From Pseudoroseicyclus tamaricis (GTDB taxonomy: Bacteria; Pseudomonadota; Alphaproteobacteria; Rhodobacterales; Rhodobacteraceae), in NCBI RefSeq assembly GCF_012070395.1, contig NZ_JAAFYS010000001.1, positions 1,094,001 through 1,158,000 of the forward strand: a stretch of DNA of 64,000 bases, read 5' to 3'. Positions 1 through 12,554 of this stretch are shown piece by piece. Within the stretch, counting starts at the first letter, position 1. Every line of letters starts with the position of its first letter. The notes under the pieces are model-generated. The model did no database searches. It was not told the origin of the DNA and was given only the letters and a program-made list of their open reading frames with translations. The position numbers and the translations under genes are program-made.

Positions 1-72
1 GGCGATCAGCCAGAGCCCCCGGGCCTCGAGTGAGCGCCGCCGCGGCGGCGCCCCTATGGTGGCGCTTCTCAA
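1..72 (-). CDS. Start of a probable FecCD-type iron-siderophore ABC permease (partial)
   Basis: Only about 24 codons lie inside the window. A TTG at 72-70 opens a frame reading MRSATIGAPPRRRSLEARGL and then WLIA at the window edge, a basic N-terminus running into a hydrophobic segment, as in FecCD permeases. A GGGGGAG ribosome site sits about six bases before it, inside the last codons of the substrate-binding protein gene, whose stop is only two bases away. Tight coupling behind a siderophore-binding protein is the usual order for these transporters. The permease identity is inferred from context; the start and frame are seen. The rest of the gene is outside the window. Confidence 0.45.
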   Translation of the reverse strand, partial: MRSATIGAPPRRRSLEARGLWLIA

Positions 73-73
73 G

Positions 74-1057
74 CTACTCCCCCTGGCGGGCCGCCTCGGC
101 GAGGAGTGCGACATAATCCTCCAGCACCCAAGAGATCGCCAGCGGCGTCGGGTTGGCGGCGGTGCCCAAGGGATCGTTGGAGAGGGTGACGACCGCGCCA
201 TTGGCGACGGCCGGCATCTTGGAGGTCAGGGGATCGGCGTTCAGCGCGTCGATCAGCTCCTGCCCGCCATAGGTGACGACGATCTCGACATCGTCGAAGG
301 CGTCGATCTGCTCGGCGGAGATGGAGCCGGAATAGGCGCCGTCCTCCGAGGCGTCGATGACGCTCTGGGGCATGGCGAGGCCCAGATCCTCGAAGAACTG
401 CACGCGCGTGTCATTGTCGGAGTAGAAGTTGATGATCGACAGGTCGGTCGTGTCGAGGTGGGTGATGAACATCACCTCCTTGCCGTCCAGCTCTGGGTAC
501 TGCCCCACCGTCTCGTCGATCTCGCCCTCGATCTCGGCGATCAGCGCCTCGCCTTCCTCGGCCATGCCCATGCCGGCGGCATTGATGCGGATCGACTCGC
601 GCCAGTTCGTCGCCCAGGGCGCGTCAGGGTAGGCGACGGTGGGGGCGATCTGGCTGAGGGTGTCGTAATCCTCCTGGGAGAGGCCCGAGTAGCCGGCGAG
701 GATCACGTCGGGGTTGGTGGCGGCCACCGCCTCGAAGTCGATCCCGTCGCCCTCGTCGAAGAGCACCGGCACTTCGGCGCCCATCTCCTCCAGCGCCTCG
801 GAGACCCAGGGCAGCAGGCCGTCGCCGTCATCGTCGCCAAAGTTGGCGGCGGCGAAGCCCACCGGCACGAGGCCGAGCGCCAGCGGCACCTCGTGGTTCG
901 CCCATTGCACGGTCGCGACGCGCTGCGGCTTCTCCTCCAGCACGGTGGAGCCGAGCGCATGCTCGATGGTGACCGGGTAATCGCCGGCCTCCTGCGCGAG
1001 GGCGGAACCGGCGGGCAGGGCGGCCAGAAGGGCGGCCAGCCGAAGCGGGTGGGACAT
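74..1057 (-). CDS. Iron-siderophore ABC transporter substrate-binding protein
   Basis: 327 residues. The first 21 form a Sec signal peptide (MSHPLRL, a hydrophobic stretch, then SALA before QEAG), so the mature protein is periplasmic. The remainder follows the FepB/FhuD class III binding-protein pattern: an early EKPQRVATVQW strand, a FEAVAATNPDVILAGYSGL segment, TVAYPDAPWATNW, and a C-terminal lobe ending in SWVLEDYVALLAEAA. It would deliver a ferric siderophore to a FecCD permease, whose gene appears to begin two bases downstream. A GGAG ribosome site lies seven bases before the ATG. The gene is divergent from glgE across 219 bases. No Fur, Irr or RirA box was recognised with confidence, and the siderophore type cannot be read from sequence. 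Confidence 0.85.
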   Translation of the reverse strand: MSHPLRLAALLAALPAGSALAQEAGDYPVTIEHALGSTVLEEKPQRVATVQWANHEVPLALGLVPVGFAAANFGDDDGDGLLPWVSEALEEMGAEVPVLFDEGDGIDFEAVAATNPDVILAGYSGLSQEDYDTLSQIAPTVAYPDAPWATNWRESIRINAAGMGMAEEGEALIAEIEGEIDETVGQYPELDGKEVMFITHLDTTDLSIINFYSDNDTRVQFFEDLGLAMPQSVIDASEDGAYSGSISAEQIDAFDDVEIVVTYGGQELIDALNADPLTSKMPAVANGAVVTLSNDPLGTAANPTPLAISWVLEDYVALLAEAARQGE

Positions 1058-1276
1058 CAGGTATCTCCTACTAAAAGGGTCGGAAACCTAAGACCAAGCC
1101 CCGCGGCGGTTGTCAACGGCCCAAGCAAGCGCCTTCCGCCGGGTCGGGCGGGCGGCGCCTGTTTTTCGCGTGGCGCCAAACATGGGTGGAACCTGCCGCC
1201 CTTCCCATGACTTAGTTGTGAAAGCGGCCGGGGTTCGCCGGGCCGCTCGACAGGGACGGGATGGAGAATCATTGCG

Positions 1277-3235
1277 ATGCAGGCCAAGCCAAGCCGCGAT
1301 AAATCCAAGGAAAACCTCCAAGACCTCGCCGCCAGCCGGCTCGCCATCGAAGCCATATCTCCGCAGATCGACAGCGGCCGCTTCGCCGCCAAGGCGGTTG
1401 CGGGCTGGCCAGTGACGATCGAGGCGGACGTGATGTCTGACGGGCACGAGGTGATTGCCGCCGCAGTGCTCACCGGCGCGGGTGAGGCCGTGCCGATGGT
1501 GAAGGGCGTCAACGACCGATGGTCGGCCGACGTGACCTTCCCGGACGTCGGGCCCGCGACCTTCCAGATCCTCGCGTGGCGCGACCTCTGGGGCACTTGG
1601 GCGCGCGACACGCGCAAGAAGATCGCCGCGGGGCAGGACGTCTCCGTCGAGCTTCAGGAAGCGGGCCAGCTGATCGACCGCGTTAAATCCGCCGGGCCCG
1701 AGATGGCCGGCCTCGCCCGTGCCGCGAAGGCGGGCGACACCGGCACGCTCCTCTCCGAGGAGACGGATGCCGTCATGGCCGCCGCCGGCCCCCGCGCCAA
1801 CGTCACCGAGAGCGCCCGTTTGCCCGTTTGGGTGGACCGGGAGCGCGCCGCCTTCTCCGCCTGGTACGAGCTTTTCCCCCGCTCCACCGGGGCGGCGGGC
1901 CAGCACGGCACCTTGCGCGACGTCATTGGCCGGCTGCCTTACGTGAAGGACCTCGGCTTCGACGTCCTCTATTTCCCGCCGATCCATCCGATCGGGACGA
2001 CGAACCGCAAGGGCAAGAACAATTCGCTGAAGGCCGAGGCCGGCGATGTGGGCTCTCCCTACGCCATCGGCTCGCCCGAGGGGGGGATGGATGCGCTGCA
2101 CCCCGAGCTGGGAACGTTCGAGGATTTCGCGGCGCTGGTCGAAGCGGCGAAGGCCGAGGATATCGAGATCGCGATGGACATCGCGCTCAACGCCTCGCCC
2201 GATCACCCATGGATCCAGGAGCATCCCGACTGGTTCGAGCGGCGGCCCGACGGCACGATCAAGTACGCCGAGAACCCGCCGAAGAAGTACGAGGATATCG
2301 TCAACTTCCGCTATTACCTCGACGACGGCAAACCCAATGCGCCGTTCTGGGAGGCGATCCGCGACCTCTTCCTGTTCTGGGCGGAAAAGGGCGTGCTCAA
2401 CTTCCGCGTCGACAACCCGCACACCAAGCCCTTCCCGTTCTGGGAATGGATCATTGCCGAGGTGCGCAAGCAGTATCCGGGGACGGTCTTCCTCTCCGAG
2501 GCCTTCACCCGCCCGAAGGTGATGAAGCGTCTCGCCAAGGTGGGCTACAACCAGAGCTACACCTACTACACGTGGCGCAATACCAAGGACGAGCTGCAGG
2601 AATACCTGACGGAGCTGACGACGGAGGAATGCCGCCACTACATGCGGCCGAACTTCTTCGTCAACACGCCGGATATCAACCCGATCTTCCTGCAATATTC
2701 CGGCCGCCCCGGCTTCCAGACCCGCCTGATCATGGCGGCCTCCCTCTCCGGCTCCTACGGCATGTATTCCGGCTTCGAGCTTTGTGAGGCGGCGCCGCTG
2801 CCGGGCAAGGAGGAGTATCTCGACAGCGAGAAATACGAACTCCGCCACCGCGACTGGGACGGGGAGGGCAATATCAAGGACGATATCCGCCTCATCAACC
2901 GCATCCGCCGCGAGAACCCGGCGATGAAGGACTATCTGAACCTCAAGTTCTTCACGGCCCATGACGACCGGGTTCTCTACTACGGCCGCTTTGACGAGGC
3001 GAGCCGCAATTACCTGCTCTTCCACGTGCTGATCGACCCGCACGGAGGGGCGCAATTCAACTTCGAAGTGCCACTTTGGGAATTCGGGCTGGAAGATTCC
3101 GGCTCGATCGAGGTGCAGGATGCCATTCAGGGCAACCGCTTCACCTGGCACGGCAAGGATCACATGCTCACGCTCGACCCCGTCAATCGCCCCTATGCCA
3201 TCTGGAAACTGTTTCCGCCCGGAGGTGCCGTATGA
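1277..3235 (+). CDS. glgE: GlgE, alpha-1,4-glucan:maltose-1-phosphate maltosyltransferase
   Basis: 652 residues, a normal GlgE length. The cytosolic enzyme extends alpha-1,4-glucans by transferring maltosyl units from alpha-maltose-1-phosphate. An N-terminal beta domain (about 25-120) precedes a GH13_3 barrel. Expected catalytic residues are visible: nucleophile D379 in FRVDNPHTKP, acid/base E408 in FLSEAFTRP, and D466 in NTPDINP. The ligand-binding YNQSYTYYTWR segment follows the E408 strand. The ATG has an upstream GGAG and an inverted repeat (AGCGGCC at 1223-1229, GGCCGCT at 1241-1247) in the leader. It heads a six-gene operon and overlaps treS by ATGA, so translation is probably coupled. 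No stress promoter of the type found elsewhere in the window was found upstream. Confidence 0.95.
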   Translation: MQAKPSRDKSKENLQDLAASRLAIEAISPQIDSGRFAAKAVAGWPVTIEADVMSDGHEVIAAAVLTGAGEAVPMVKGVNDRWSADVTFPDVGPATFQILAWRDLWGTWARDTRKKIAAGQDVSVELQEAGQLIDRVKSAGPEMAGLARAAKAGDTGTLLSEETDAVMAAAGPRANVTESARLPVWVDRERAAFSAWYELFPRSTGAAGQHGTLRDVIGRLPYVKDLGFDVLYFPPIHPIGTTNRKGKNNSLKAEAGDVGSPYAIGSPEGGMDALHPELGTFEDFAALVEAAKAEDIEIAMDIALNASPDHPWIQEHPDWFERRPDGTIKYAENPPKKYEDIVNFRYYLDDGKPNAPFWEAIRDLFLFWAEKGVLNFRVDNPHTKPFPFWEWIIAEVRKQYPGTVFLSEAFTRPKVMKRLAKVGYNQSYTYYTWRNTKDELQEYLTELTTEECRHYMRPNFFVNTPDINPIFLQYSGRPGFQTRLIMAASLSGSYGMYSGFELCEAAPLPGKEEYLDSEKYELRHRDWDGEGNIKDDIRLINRIRRENPAMKDYLNLKFFTAHDDRVLYYGRFDEASRNYLLFHVLIDPHGGAQFNFEVPLWEFGLEDSGSIEVQDAIQGNRFTWHGKDHMLTLDPVNRPYAIWKLFPPGGAV

Positions 3236-6200
3236 GTCTCGCCGAACAGATCACCGACGAGACCGAGCTGCAGGTCGCGGACTGGTACAAGGACGCGATC
3301 ATCTACCAGCTGCACGTCAAGGCGTACCAGGACAGCAACAATGACGGCATGGGCGACTTTGCCGGCCTGATGTCGCGCCTAGACCACGTGCAGGAGCTGG
3401 GGGCGACCGCCGTCTGGCTGCTGCCCTTCTACCCCTCGCCGCTCCGCGATGATGGCTACGACATCGCCGAGTTCAAGGAGGTGAACCCCTCCTACGGCAC
3501 GATGGAGGATTTCGAGGGCTTCGTGGCGGAGGCTCACCGGCGGGGCCTGAAGGTCATCACCGAGCTCGTCATCAACCACACCTCCGACCAGCACGAATGG
3601 TTTCAACGTGCCCGGCATGCCCCCAAGGGCAGCCCGGAGCGGGACTTCTACGTCTGGTCCGACGATCCGTCGAAGTGGATGGACAAGACGCGGGTGATCT
3701 TCAACGACACCCACGACAGCAACTGGACATGGGATCCGGTCGCCGAGCAATTCTACTGGCACCGCTTCTTCGATCACCAGCCGGACCTCAACTTCGACAA
3801 CCCGAAGGTGATGGAGGCGGTGCTCGACGTCATGCATTTCTGGCTCGACAAGGGCGTCGACGGGCTGCGGCTCGATGCGATCCCCTATCTCGTCGAGCGG
3901 GACGGGACGAACAACGAGAACCTGCCCGAGACGCATGACATCCTGAAGCGCATCCGCGCCAATCTCGATGAGCATTACGACGACAAGATGCTGCTGGCCG
4001 AGGCCAACCAGTGGCCAGAGGATACGCGCCCCTATTTCGGCGAGGGCGACGAATGCCACATGGGCTTCCACTTCCCGCTGATGCCGCGGATGTACATGGC
4101 CGTGGCGCAGGAAGACCGGCACCCGATCACGGATATCATCCGCCAGACGCCGGACATTCCGGATAATTGCCAATGGGCGATCTTCCTGCGCAACCATGAC
4201 GAGCTGACGCTCGAGATGGTGACGGACAAGGAGCGCGATTACCTCTGGGAGACCTACGCCGCCGACAAGCGCGCGCGGATCAACATGGGCATCCGCCGCC
4301 GTCTCGCGCCGCTCCTGCAGAACGACCGCCGCAAGATCGAGCTGCTGAACTCGATGCTGATGTCGATGCCCGGCACGCCGATCCTCTATTACGGCGACGA
4401 GATCGGCATGGGCGACAACATCTATCTCGGTGACCGCGACGGCGTGCGCACGCCGATGCAATGGTCGCCCGACCGGAACGCCGGCTTCTCGCGCGCCGAT
4501 CCACAGCGCCTGTATCTGCCGACGATCCAGGATGCCATCTACGGCTACGAGTCGCGCAACGTGGAGAGTCAGGCGCACGACCCGTCCTCCTACCTCAACT
4601 GGATGCGCCGCATGGTCGCCGTCCGCCAGAACCACGACGTGTTCGGGCGCGGCGAGATGCGCCTCCTTTACCCGAAGAACCGCAAGGTCCTCGCCTATAT
4701 CCGCGAGCATGAGGGGGATGCGGTGCTCTGCGTCGCCAACCTCTCGCGACAGGCGCAGGCGGTGGAGATCGATCTCTCCGCCTATGCCGGCCGGGTGCCG
4801 ATCGAGCTGACGGGCCACTCCGCCTTCCCGCCGGTGGGCGCGCTGCCCTACATGGTGACGCTGCCGGCCTACGGCTTCTACTGGTTCCAGCTGGCCGACG
4901 AGGCCGAGGCGCCGAGCTGGCGCACGGCCCCGCAGGAGATCCTGCCGGAGTTCCTGACGCTGACGACCCGCGACGGCCGCGTCTCCAGCGCCCTGACGGG
5001 CCGCGAGGGGCGGATGCTCGAGCGAGACGTGCTGCCGAGCTACCTGCCGATCCAGCGCTGGTTCGCCGCGAAGGACAAGACGATCAAGGGCACCCATATC
5101 TCGCCGCTGGCGGATCTGGAGGACGGGCGCGCCGCGCTCTCCCTGCTCGATGTCGATCTCGGCGACGAGACGCAGCAATACCTGCTGCCGCTCGCCGCGC
5201 TCTGGGGGGAGGACAACGTCTCCTTCGGCTCGCCGACGCTGGGCTACACGCTCTCCAAGCTGCGCCGCGGGCCCTCCGTTGGCGGCCTGATCGACGGCAC
5301 CGCCGACGTGCCCGCCATGACGGCCCTGTTCGAGGCGCTTCAGAAGGGCGGGGAGCTGTCGGCCGAGGGTGGCCGCGTCGTCTTCGACAAGGTCCCCGCG
5401 ATGGATGACATCGAGGACCCGGGCGAGGCGCGCCTGCTGAACGTCGAGCAGTCGAATGCCACGATGGCCTTCTCCGACAAGGCGATTCTCAAGCTCTACC
5501 GCCGCCTGCGGGAGGGTGTGCAGCCCGATATCGAGGTCTCGCGCTTCCTCACCGGCCCCGGCGGCTTCGACGGCACGCCCGCCTTCCTCGGCGAGCTGGC
5601 CTTCGAGCGCGACGACGGCGAGCGGGTGTCGCTCGGCGCCGCCTTCGGCTTCGTGCGCAACCAGGGCGATGCCTGGGCCGCGGTGACGGACGGGCTGGAG
5701 CGTCTGGTGGCCGAAAGCGCCATCGACGACGGCGCGCCGGACCCGTACCTGCCGGGCCTCGACCTCGCCCCCGCCATCGGCCGCCGCACGGCGGAGATGC
5801 ACGTCGCCCTCGCCAAGGGGACGGAGCCGGACTTCGCCCCCGAGCCGATGACGCCGGAGCGGCTGGAAAGCTTCGCCGACGAGGTGATCGCCGAGTTGGA
5901 GGAGGCGCTGCAAGGCCTCTCCGCCACGTCCGGCCTCACCGGCGAGGCCGCCGCGCTGGCGGAGACGGTGCTGGCCGGCGGCGATGAGCTGAAGGCCCGC
6001 GTCGCCTCGCTGAAGGGCATGGCCCCCTCCGGCGCTCTGACCCGCATCCACGGGGATTACCACCTCGGGCAGGTGCTCGTCGCGCAGAACGACGTGGCGA
6101 TCATCGACTTCGAGGGGGAGCCCCGCCGCACGCTGCCCGAGCGCCGCGCCAAGGCGGCGCCGCTGCGCGATCTCGCCGGCATGATCCACTCGCTGGATTA

Positions 6201-6497
6201 CGCCGCCTTCTCCGCCCGCAAGCGCACCCGCAGTGCGGCAGCGGACATGGACGGCGCCACGGTGCAGATCGAGGAGTGGCACGCCCGCGCCCAGGCTGAG
6301 CTGAGCGAGGCCTATGCCGAGGCGATCAAGGACAGCCCCGCGCATCCGACCGATCCCGCCTTCGCGGCGGCGATGCTCGATGCGCTCTACATCCAGAAGG
6401 CCGCCTATCAGGTGGGCTACGAGCTGGCGATGCGGCCGACATGGCTGGACATCGGGCTCGCGGCCCTTGCCACGCGGCTCCAGACGGAAGGCAACCA

Positions 6498-6501
<4 letters not shown>
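3232..6501 (+). CDS. treS: Trehalose synthase fused to maltokinase (TreS-Pep2)
   Basis: 1089 residues. Residues 1 to about 560 are a GH13_16 trehalose synthase that interconverts trehalose and maltose: it begins [15 protein letters not shown] and shows D215 in [11 protein letters not shown]257 in [11 protein letters not shown] and D323 in [11 protein letters not shown]. Residues from about 600 to the end are a maltokinase that phosphorylates maltose to the GlgE substrate: [12 protein letters not shown] near the domain start, then the kinase loop [10 protein letters not shown] (D942) and IIDFEGEP (D959). TreS-Pep2 fusions are known in bacteria with the GlgE pathway, so maltose made by one half is handed to the other. 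The ATG overlaps the glgE stop and the gene overlaps glgB by ATGA. An in-frame extension upstream to 3076 was rejected because it lies inside glgE. Confidence 0.95.
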
Positions 6502-8714
<2,213 letters not shown>

Positions 8715-8719
8715 ACTAT

Positions 8720-10819
8720 ATGAAATCCCCCGCCGTGGTGACGGAACGCCCGGTCCTTGCAGGATCGGACGTTCCCCTTGGTGCGACCTGGGACGGGACG
8801 GGGACGAACTTCGCCCTCTTTTCCGCCCATGCCGAAAAGGTGGAACTCTGCCTGTTCGACAGCCGCGGCCGGAGGGAGATCGAGCGCATCGAGCTGCCGG
8901 AGTACACGCATCAGGTCTGGCACGGCTACCTGCCCGACGTGCGCCCCGGCCAGCTCTACGGCTACCGCGTCCACGGGCCATACGCGCCCGAGGCGGGGCA
9001 CAGGTTCAACCCCAACAAGCTGCTGCTCGATCCTTACGCGCTGCAGCACTACGGCAACCTGCGCCCGCATCCGTCGCTGTTCGGCTACCGCATGAACAGC
9101 AACAACGCCGATCTCTCCTTCGACCGGCGAGACTCGGCCTTCGTGATGCCGAAATGCGTGGTGGTCGACAACGCCCACACCTGGGGCAGCGATTATCGCC
9201 CGCAGCGCCCGTGGGGCCGCTCGGTCATCTACGAGGCGCATGTCGGCGGAATGACGATGGGCCGGCAGGACATCGAGCAGCCGCTGCGTGGCACCTTCGA
9301 GGGGCTCGCCAACCCCAGCGTCATCGACCACCTCGTCAAGCTCGGCGTGACGGCGATCGAGCTTCTGCCCGTGCAGGCCTTCTACGACGAGGGGCACCTC
9401 GTCGATAACGGGCTGGTCAACTGGTGGGGCTACTCGACGCTCGGTTTCTTCGCCCCGGCGCCGCGGTTCCTCACGCAGGACGGCTCGCTCCACGAGTTCA
9501 AGCTGATGGTCCGCCGCCTCCACGAGGCGGAGATCGAGGTCATCATGGACGTGGTCTACAACCACACCGCCGAAGGCTCCGAGCGGGGGCCGACCCTCAG
9601 CTTCCGCGGTATCGACAACGCCAGCTACTACACGCTGGCGGACGATCCGCGCTATTACTTCGACACCACCGGCACCGGCAACTCGCTGAACCTGCGCAAC
9701 TCGCGCGTGCTGCAGATGGTCATGGATTCCCTGCGCTACTGGGTGGAGGAGTGCCACGTCGACGGCTTCCGCTTCGACCTCGCCACCACGCTCGGGCGCG
9801 ACCGCGACCATTACTCCGAGCACGCCATCTTCCTGGAGGCCGTGCGGCAGGATCCAATCCTCGCCGGCGTGAAGCTGATCGCCGAGCCGTGGGACACGGG
9901 GCCGAACGGCTACCAGGTGGGCAACTTCCCGCCCGGCTGGGCGGAGTGGAACGACAAGTACCGCGACACCACCCGCGCCTACTGGAAGGGCGATGGCGGC
10001 AAGCTGCCGGACATGGCCTCGGGCCTGCTCGGCTCGGCCGATACCTTCCAGAAGGCCGGCCGGCGTCCTTGGGCGAGCGTCAACTTCATCACCGCCCATG
10101 ACGGCTTCACGCTGATGGATCTCGTCTCCTACAACGACAAGCACAACGAGGCGAACAAGGAAGACAACCGCGACGGCCACTCCCACAACCTGTCGTGGAA
10201 CTGCGGCGTCGAAGGCCCGACGGACGATCCGGAGATCATCGCCCTGCGCGAGCGGCAGCGCCGCAACCTGATGGCGACGATGATCTTCTCGCAAGGCACG
10301 CCGATGATCCTGATGGGCGACGAGCGCGGTCGCTCGCAGGACGGCAATAACAACACCTATTGCCAGCCGGGGGAGATCAACTGGCTGGACTGGGAGCCGG
10401 ACGAGGCCAACCTCGCCTTCGAGGAGTTTACGCGCGCCTGCCTGCAGATCCGCGCCTCGCGCGGGCTCTTCGTGGCGGAACGCTACCTACACGCCGGCCC
10501 CGATGCCCGGCAGGGCCGCTTCGCCAAGTGGCTGCGCCCGGACGGAGAGACGATGGCCGACGAGGATTGGCAGAACGGCGAGTCCCGCGCCGTCGCCCTG
10601 CTCCTCCACGAGGAGGGCAGCTACCTGCTGATGGTGCTGAACGCCTCGGACACGGACGTCGCCTTCACCCTGCCCGGCGGGCCGGAGCGGGAGTGGCGCT
10701 GCCTCGTCGACACCGATGCCGGCCACGCCGACCCGGCCGCGCCGATGCAGGCGCTGGGCGACAGCGTCCACCGGCCCGGCCGCTCCTTCATGCTGCTGGA
10801 GACCGAGACCCATGGATGA
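8720..10819 (+). CDS. glgX: Glycogen debranching enzyme GlgX
   Basis: 699 residues. GlgX hydrolyses alpha-1,6 branches, releasing linear malto-oligosaccharides that TreY can use. An N-terminal CBM48 module starts with GATWDGTGTNFALFSAHAEK. The GH13_11 barrel has the family nucleophile region GFRFDLATTLGRD (D353), the acid E389 in LIAEPWDTG, and FITAHDGFTLMDLVSYN with the third carboxylate. The C-terminal beta domain includes MLNASDTDVAFTLPGGPE. It starts five bases after glgB, with CGGAG overlapping the glgB stop as ribosome site, and its last eight bases overlap treZ. Its place between glgB and treZY fits a route from branched glucan to trehalose. Confidence 0.94.
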   Translation: MKSPAVVTERPVLAGSDVPLGATWDGTGTNFALFSAHAEKVELCLFDSRGRREIERIELPEYTHQVWHGYLPDVRPGQLYGYRVHGPYAPEAGHRFNPNKLLLDPYALQHYGNLRPHPSLFGYRMNSNNADLSFDRRDSAFVMPKCVVVDNAHTWGSDYRPQRPWGRSVIYEAHVGGMTMGRQDIEQPLRGTFEGLANPSVIDHLVKLGVTAIELLPVQAFYDEGHLVDNGLVNWWGYSTLGFFAPAPRFLTQDGSLHEFKLMVRRLHEAEIEVIMDVVYNHTAEGSERGPTLSFRGIDNASYYTLADDPRYYFDTTGTGNSLNLRNSRVLQMVMDSLRYWVEECHVDGFRFDLATTLGRDRDHYSEHAIFLEAVRQDPILAGVKLIAEPWDTGPNGYQVGNFPPGWAEWNDKYRDTTRAYWKGDGGKLPDMASGLLGSADTFQKAGRRPWASVNFITAHDGFTLMDLVSYNDKHNEANKEDNRDGHSHNLSWNCGVEGPTDDPEIIALRERQRRNLMATMIFSQGTPMILMGDERGRSQDGNNNTYCQPGEINWLDWEPDEANLAFEEFTRACLQIRASRGLFVAERYLHAGPDARQGRFAKWLRPDGETMADEDWQNGESRAVALLLHEEGSYLLMVLNASDTDVAFTLPGGPEREWRCLVDTDAGHADPAAPMQALGDSVHRPGRSFMLLETETHG

Positions 10820-12554
10820 CACCGGCAGAGACAGCTACGATTGGGGCGCCATTCCGGCGGGCGAGGGGCGCTGGCGCTTCCGTCTCTGGGCGCCGAGCGA
10901 AGAGAGCCTTACGCTCCGTCTCGCCGGGCGCGAGCTGCCGATGGAGGCGGAGGAGGGCGGCTGGTTCTCTCTCGTCGCCGAGGCGGAGGAGGGGGACGCC
11001 TACCAGTACCTCCTCCCCGACGGTTCCGCCGTGCCCGACCCGGCGGCGCGCCGGCAGGAGGGCGGGGTGCATGGCCCCTCGCTCGTCACCGCGCCGCGCA
11101 CCGCGCTCCCCTGGGCCGGTCGGCCGTGGGAAGAGACGGTGCTCTACGAGCTGCACCTCGGCACCTTCACCGAGGCCGGCACCTACCGTGCCGCGATCGG
11201 TGAGCTGGACAGGCTGGCGGAGCTCGGCATCACGGCGATCGAGATTATGCCCGTCGCCCAGTTCGGCGGCGACCGCGGCTGGGGCTATGACGGCGTGCTG
11301 CCCTACTGCCCGCACAATTGCTACGGCAACCCGGACGACCTGACTGCCCTCATCGAGGCGGCGCACGAGCGGGGGCTGATGGTCTTCCTCGATGTCGTCT
11401 ACAACCACTTCGGGCCCGACGGGAATTACCTGCCGAGCTACGCCGGCGACTTCTTCGTCGAGGGACGCACCACGCCCTGGGGCACGGCCATCGACTACAC
11501 GAAGGCCCCCGTCCGCCGCTTCTTCATCGAGAACGCGCTCTACTGGCTGGAGGAGTTCGGCTTCGACGGGCTGCGCCTCGACGCGGTGGACCATATTCGC
11601 GACACCTCCGAGCCGGAGCTGCTGATCGAACTGGCGGAAGAGGTGCACGCGCGCCTCGGCGGCCGGAAGGTCCACCTGACGACGGAGGACAACCGCAACA
11701 TCACCTACCTGCACGAGCGGGGGGAGGATGGCGCGGTGATCCGACACACCGGCGAGTGGAACGACGATTTCCACAACGCCGCCCACGTCCTCGCGACAGG
11801 TGAGCACGAGGGCTACTACGCCGACTTCTCCGACGACCCGCTCGGGCATGTCGGCCGCTGCCTCGCCGAGGGTTTTGCCTTCCAGGGCGAGGGCGGCCGC
11901 GGTGTTCCCTCCGCCCACTTGCCGCCGACCGCCTTCGTGGATTTCCTGCAGAATCACGACCAGACGGGCAACCGGGCGCTCGGCGAGCGGCTCATCTCGA
12001 TGACCGATCCCGAGCGACTTGAGGCGCTGACGGCGATCCTCCTCCTCTCCCCGCATATCCCGCTGCTCTTCATGGGCGAAGAATACGGCGAGACGCGCCC
12101 CTTCACCTTCTTCGCCCATTTCGGCGACGAACTGGACGACGCGGTGCGCAAGGGCCGGGCGGAAGAGTTCGCCGCCTTCGAGGCCTTCACGGGCGAGACG
12201 GTGCCGGACCCGATCGACGAGGAGACTTTCCTCGCCTGCAAGCTCGACGCCTCCCGCCGGGAGAGTGCCGAGGGCCGCGCCTATGCCGAGCGGCTGCGCA
12301 ATCTGCTGGACCTGCGGGCCCACCGCATCGTGCCGCTCCTCGCCGGAGCGGCCGGCCATGCCGGCACGCTGATCGCGGCCGAGGACGGTGTGCTGGCGGT
12401 CGACTGGCAGCTCGACGGCGCGCTGCTGCAGCTGCGCGCCAACTTCGCCGACGGCCCGCGCGACATGCCGCGCGCCGAGGGCGAAGTGATCCATGAGACG
12501 GGCACCCCCGGTGCCCCGAATTCCTCCGCTCACATGCTGGCCCTCATCACATGA
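10812..12554 (+). CDS. treZ: Malto-oligosyltrehalose trehalohydrolase
   Basis: 580 residues from the ATG at 10812 (MDDTGRDSYDWGA). TreZ releases trehalose from maltooligosyl-trehalose. An N-terminal E-set module (RFRLWAPSEESLTLRLAG) precedes a GH13_10 barrel: VLYELHLGTFTEAGTY, FLDVVYNHFGPDGNYL, nucleophile region FDGLRLDAVDHI, acid in HLTTEDNRN and VDFLQNHDQTGNRA. The start lies eight bases inside glgX, and the stop shares ATGA with treY, so three genes are translationally chained. A longer frame to 10716 exists only inside glgX and shows no homology-like features. Partner of TreY in every known pathway of this type. Confidence 0.94.
   Translation: MDDTGRDSYDWGAIPAGEGRWRFRLWAPSEESLTLRLAGRELPMEAEEGGWFSLVAEAEEGDAYQYLLPDGSAVPDPAARRQEGGVHGPSLVTAPRTALPWAGRPWEETVLYELHLGTFTEAGTYRAAIGELDRLAELGITAIEIMPVAQFGGDRGWGYDGVLPYCPHNCYGNPDDLTALIEAAHERGLMVFLDVVYNHFGPDGNYLPSYAGDFFVEGRTTPWGTAIDYTKAPVRRFFIENALYWLEEFGFDGLRLDAVDHIRDTSEPELLIELAEEVHARLGGRKVHLTTEDNRNITYLHERGEDGAVIRHTGEWNDDFHNAAHVLATGEHEGYYADFSDDPLGHVGRCLAEGFAFQGEGGRGVPSAHLPPTAFVDFLQNHDQTGNRALGERLISMTDPERLEALTAILLLSPHIPLLFMGEEYGETRPFTFFAHFGDELDDAVRKGRAEEFAAFEAFTGETVPDPIDEETFLACKLDASRRESAEGRAYAERLRNLLDLRAHRIVPLLAGAAGHAGTLIAAEDGVLAVDWQLDGALLQLRANFADGPRDMPRAEGEVIHETGTPGAPNSSAHMLALIT

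Noticed and set aside
1195-1225. Possible EcfG promoter before glgE (GGAAC near 1195)
   Set aside because: No CGTT at 16-17 bases; the nearest GTT is 22 or more bases away.
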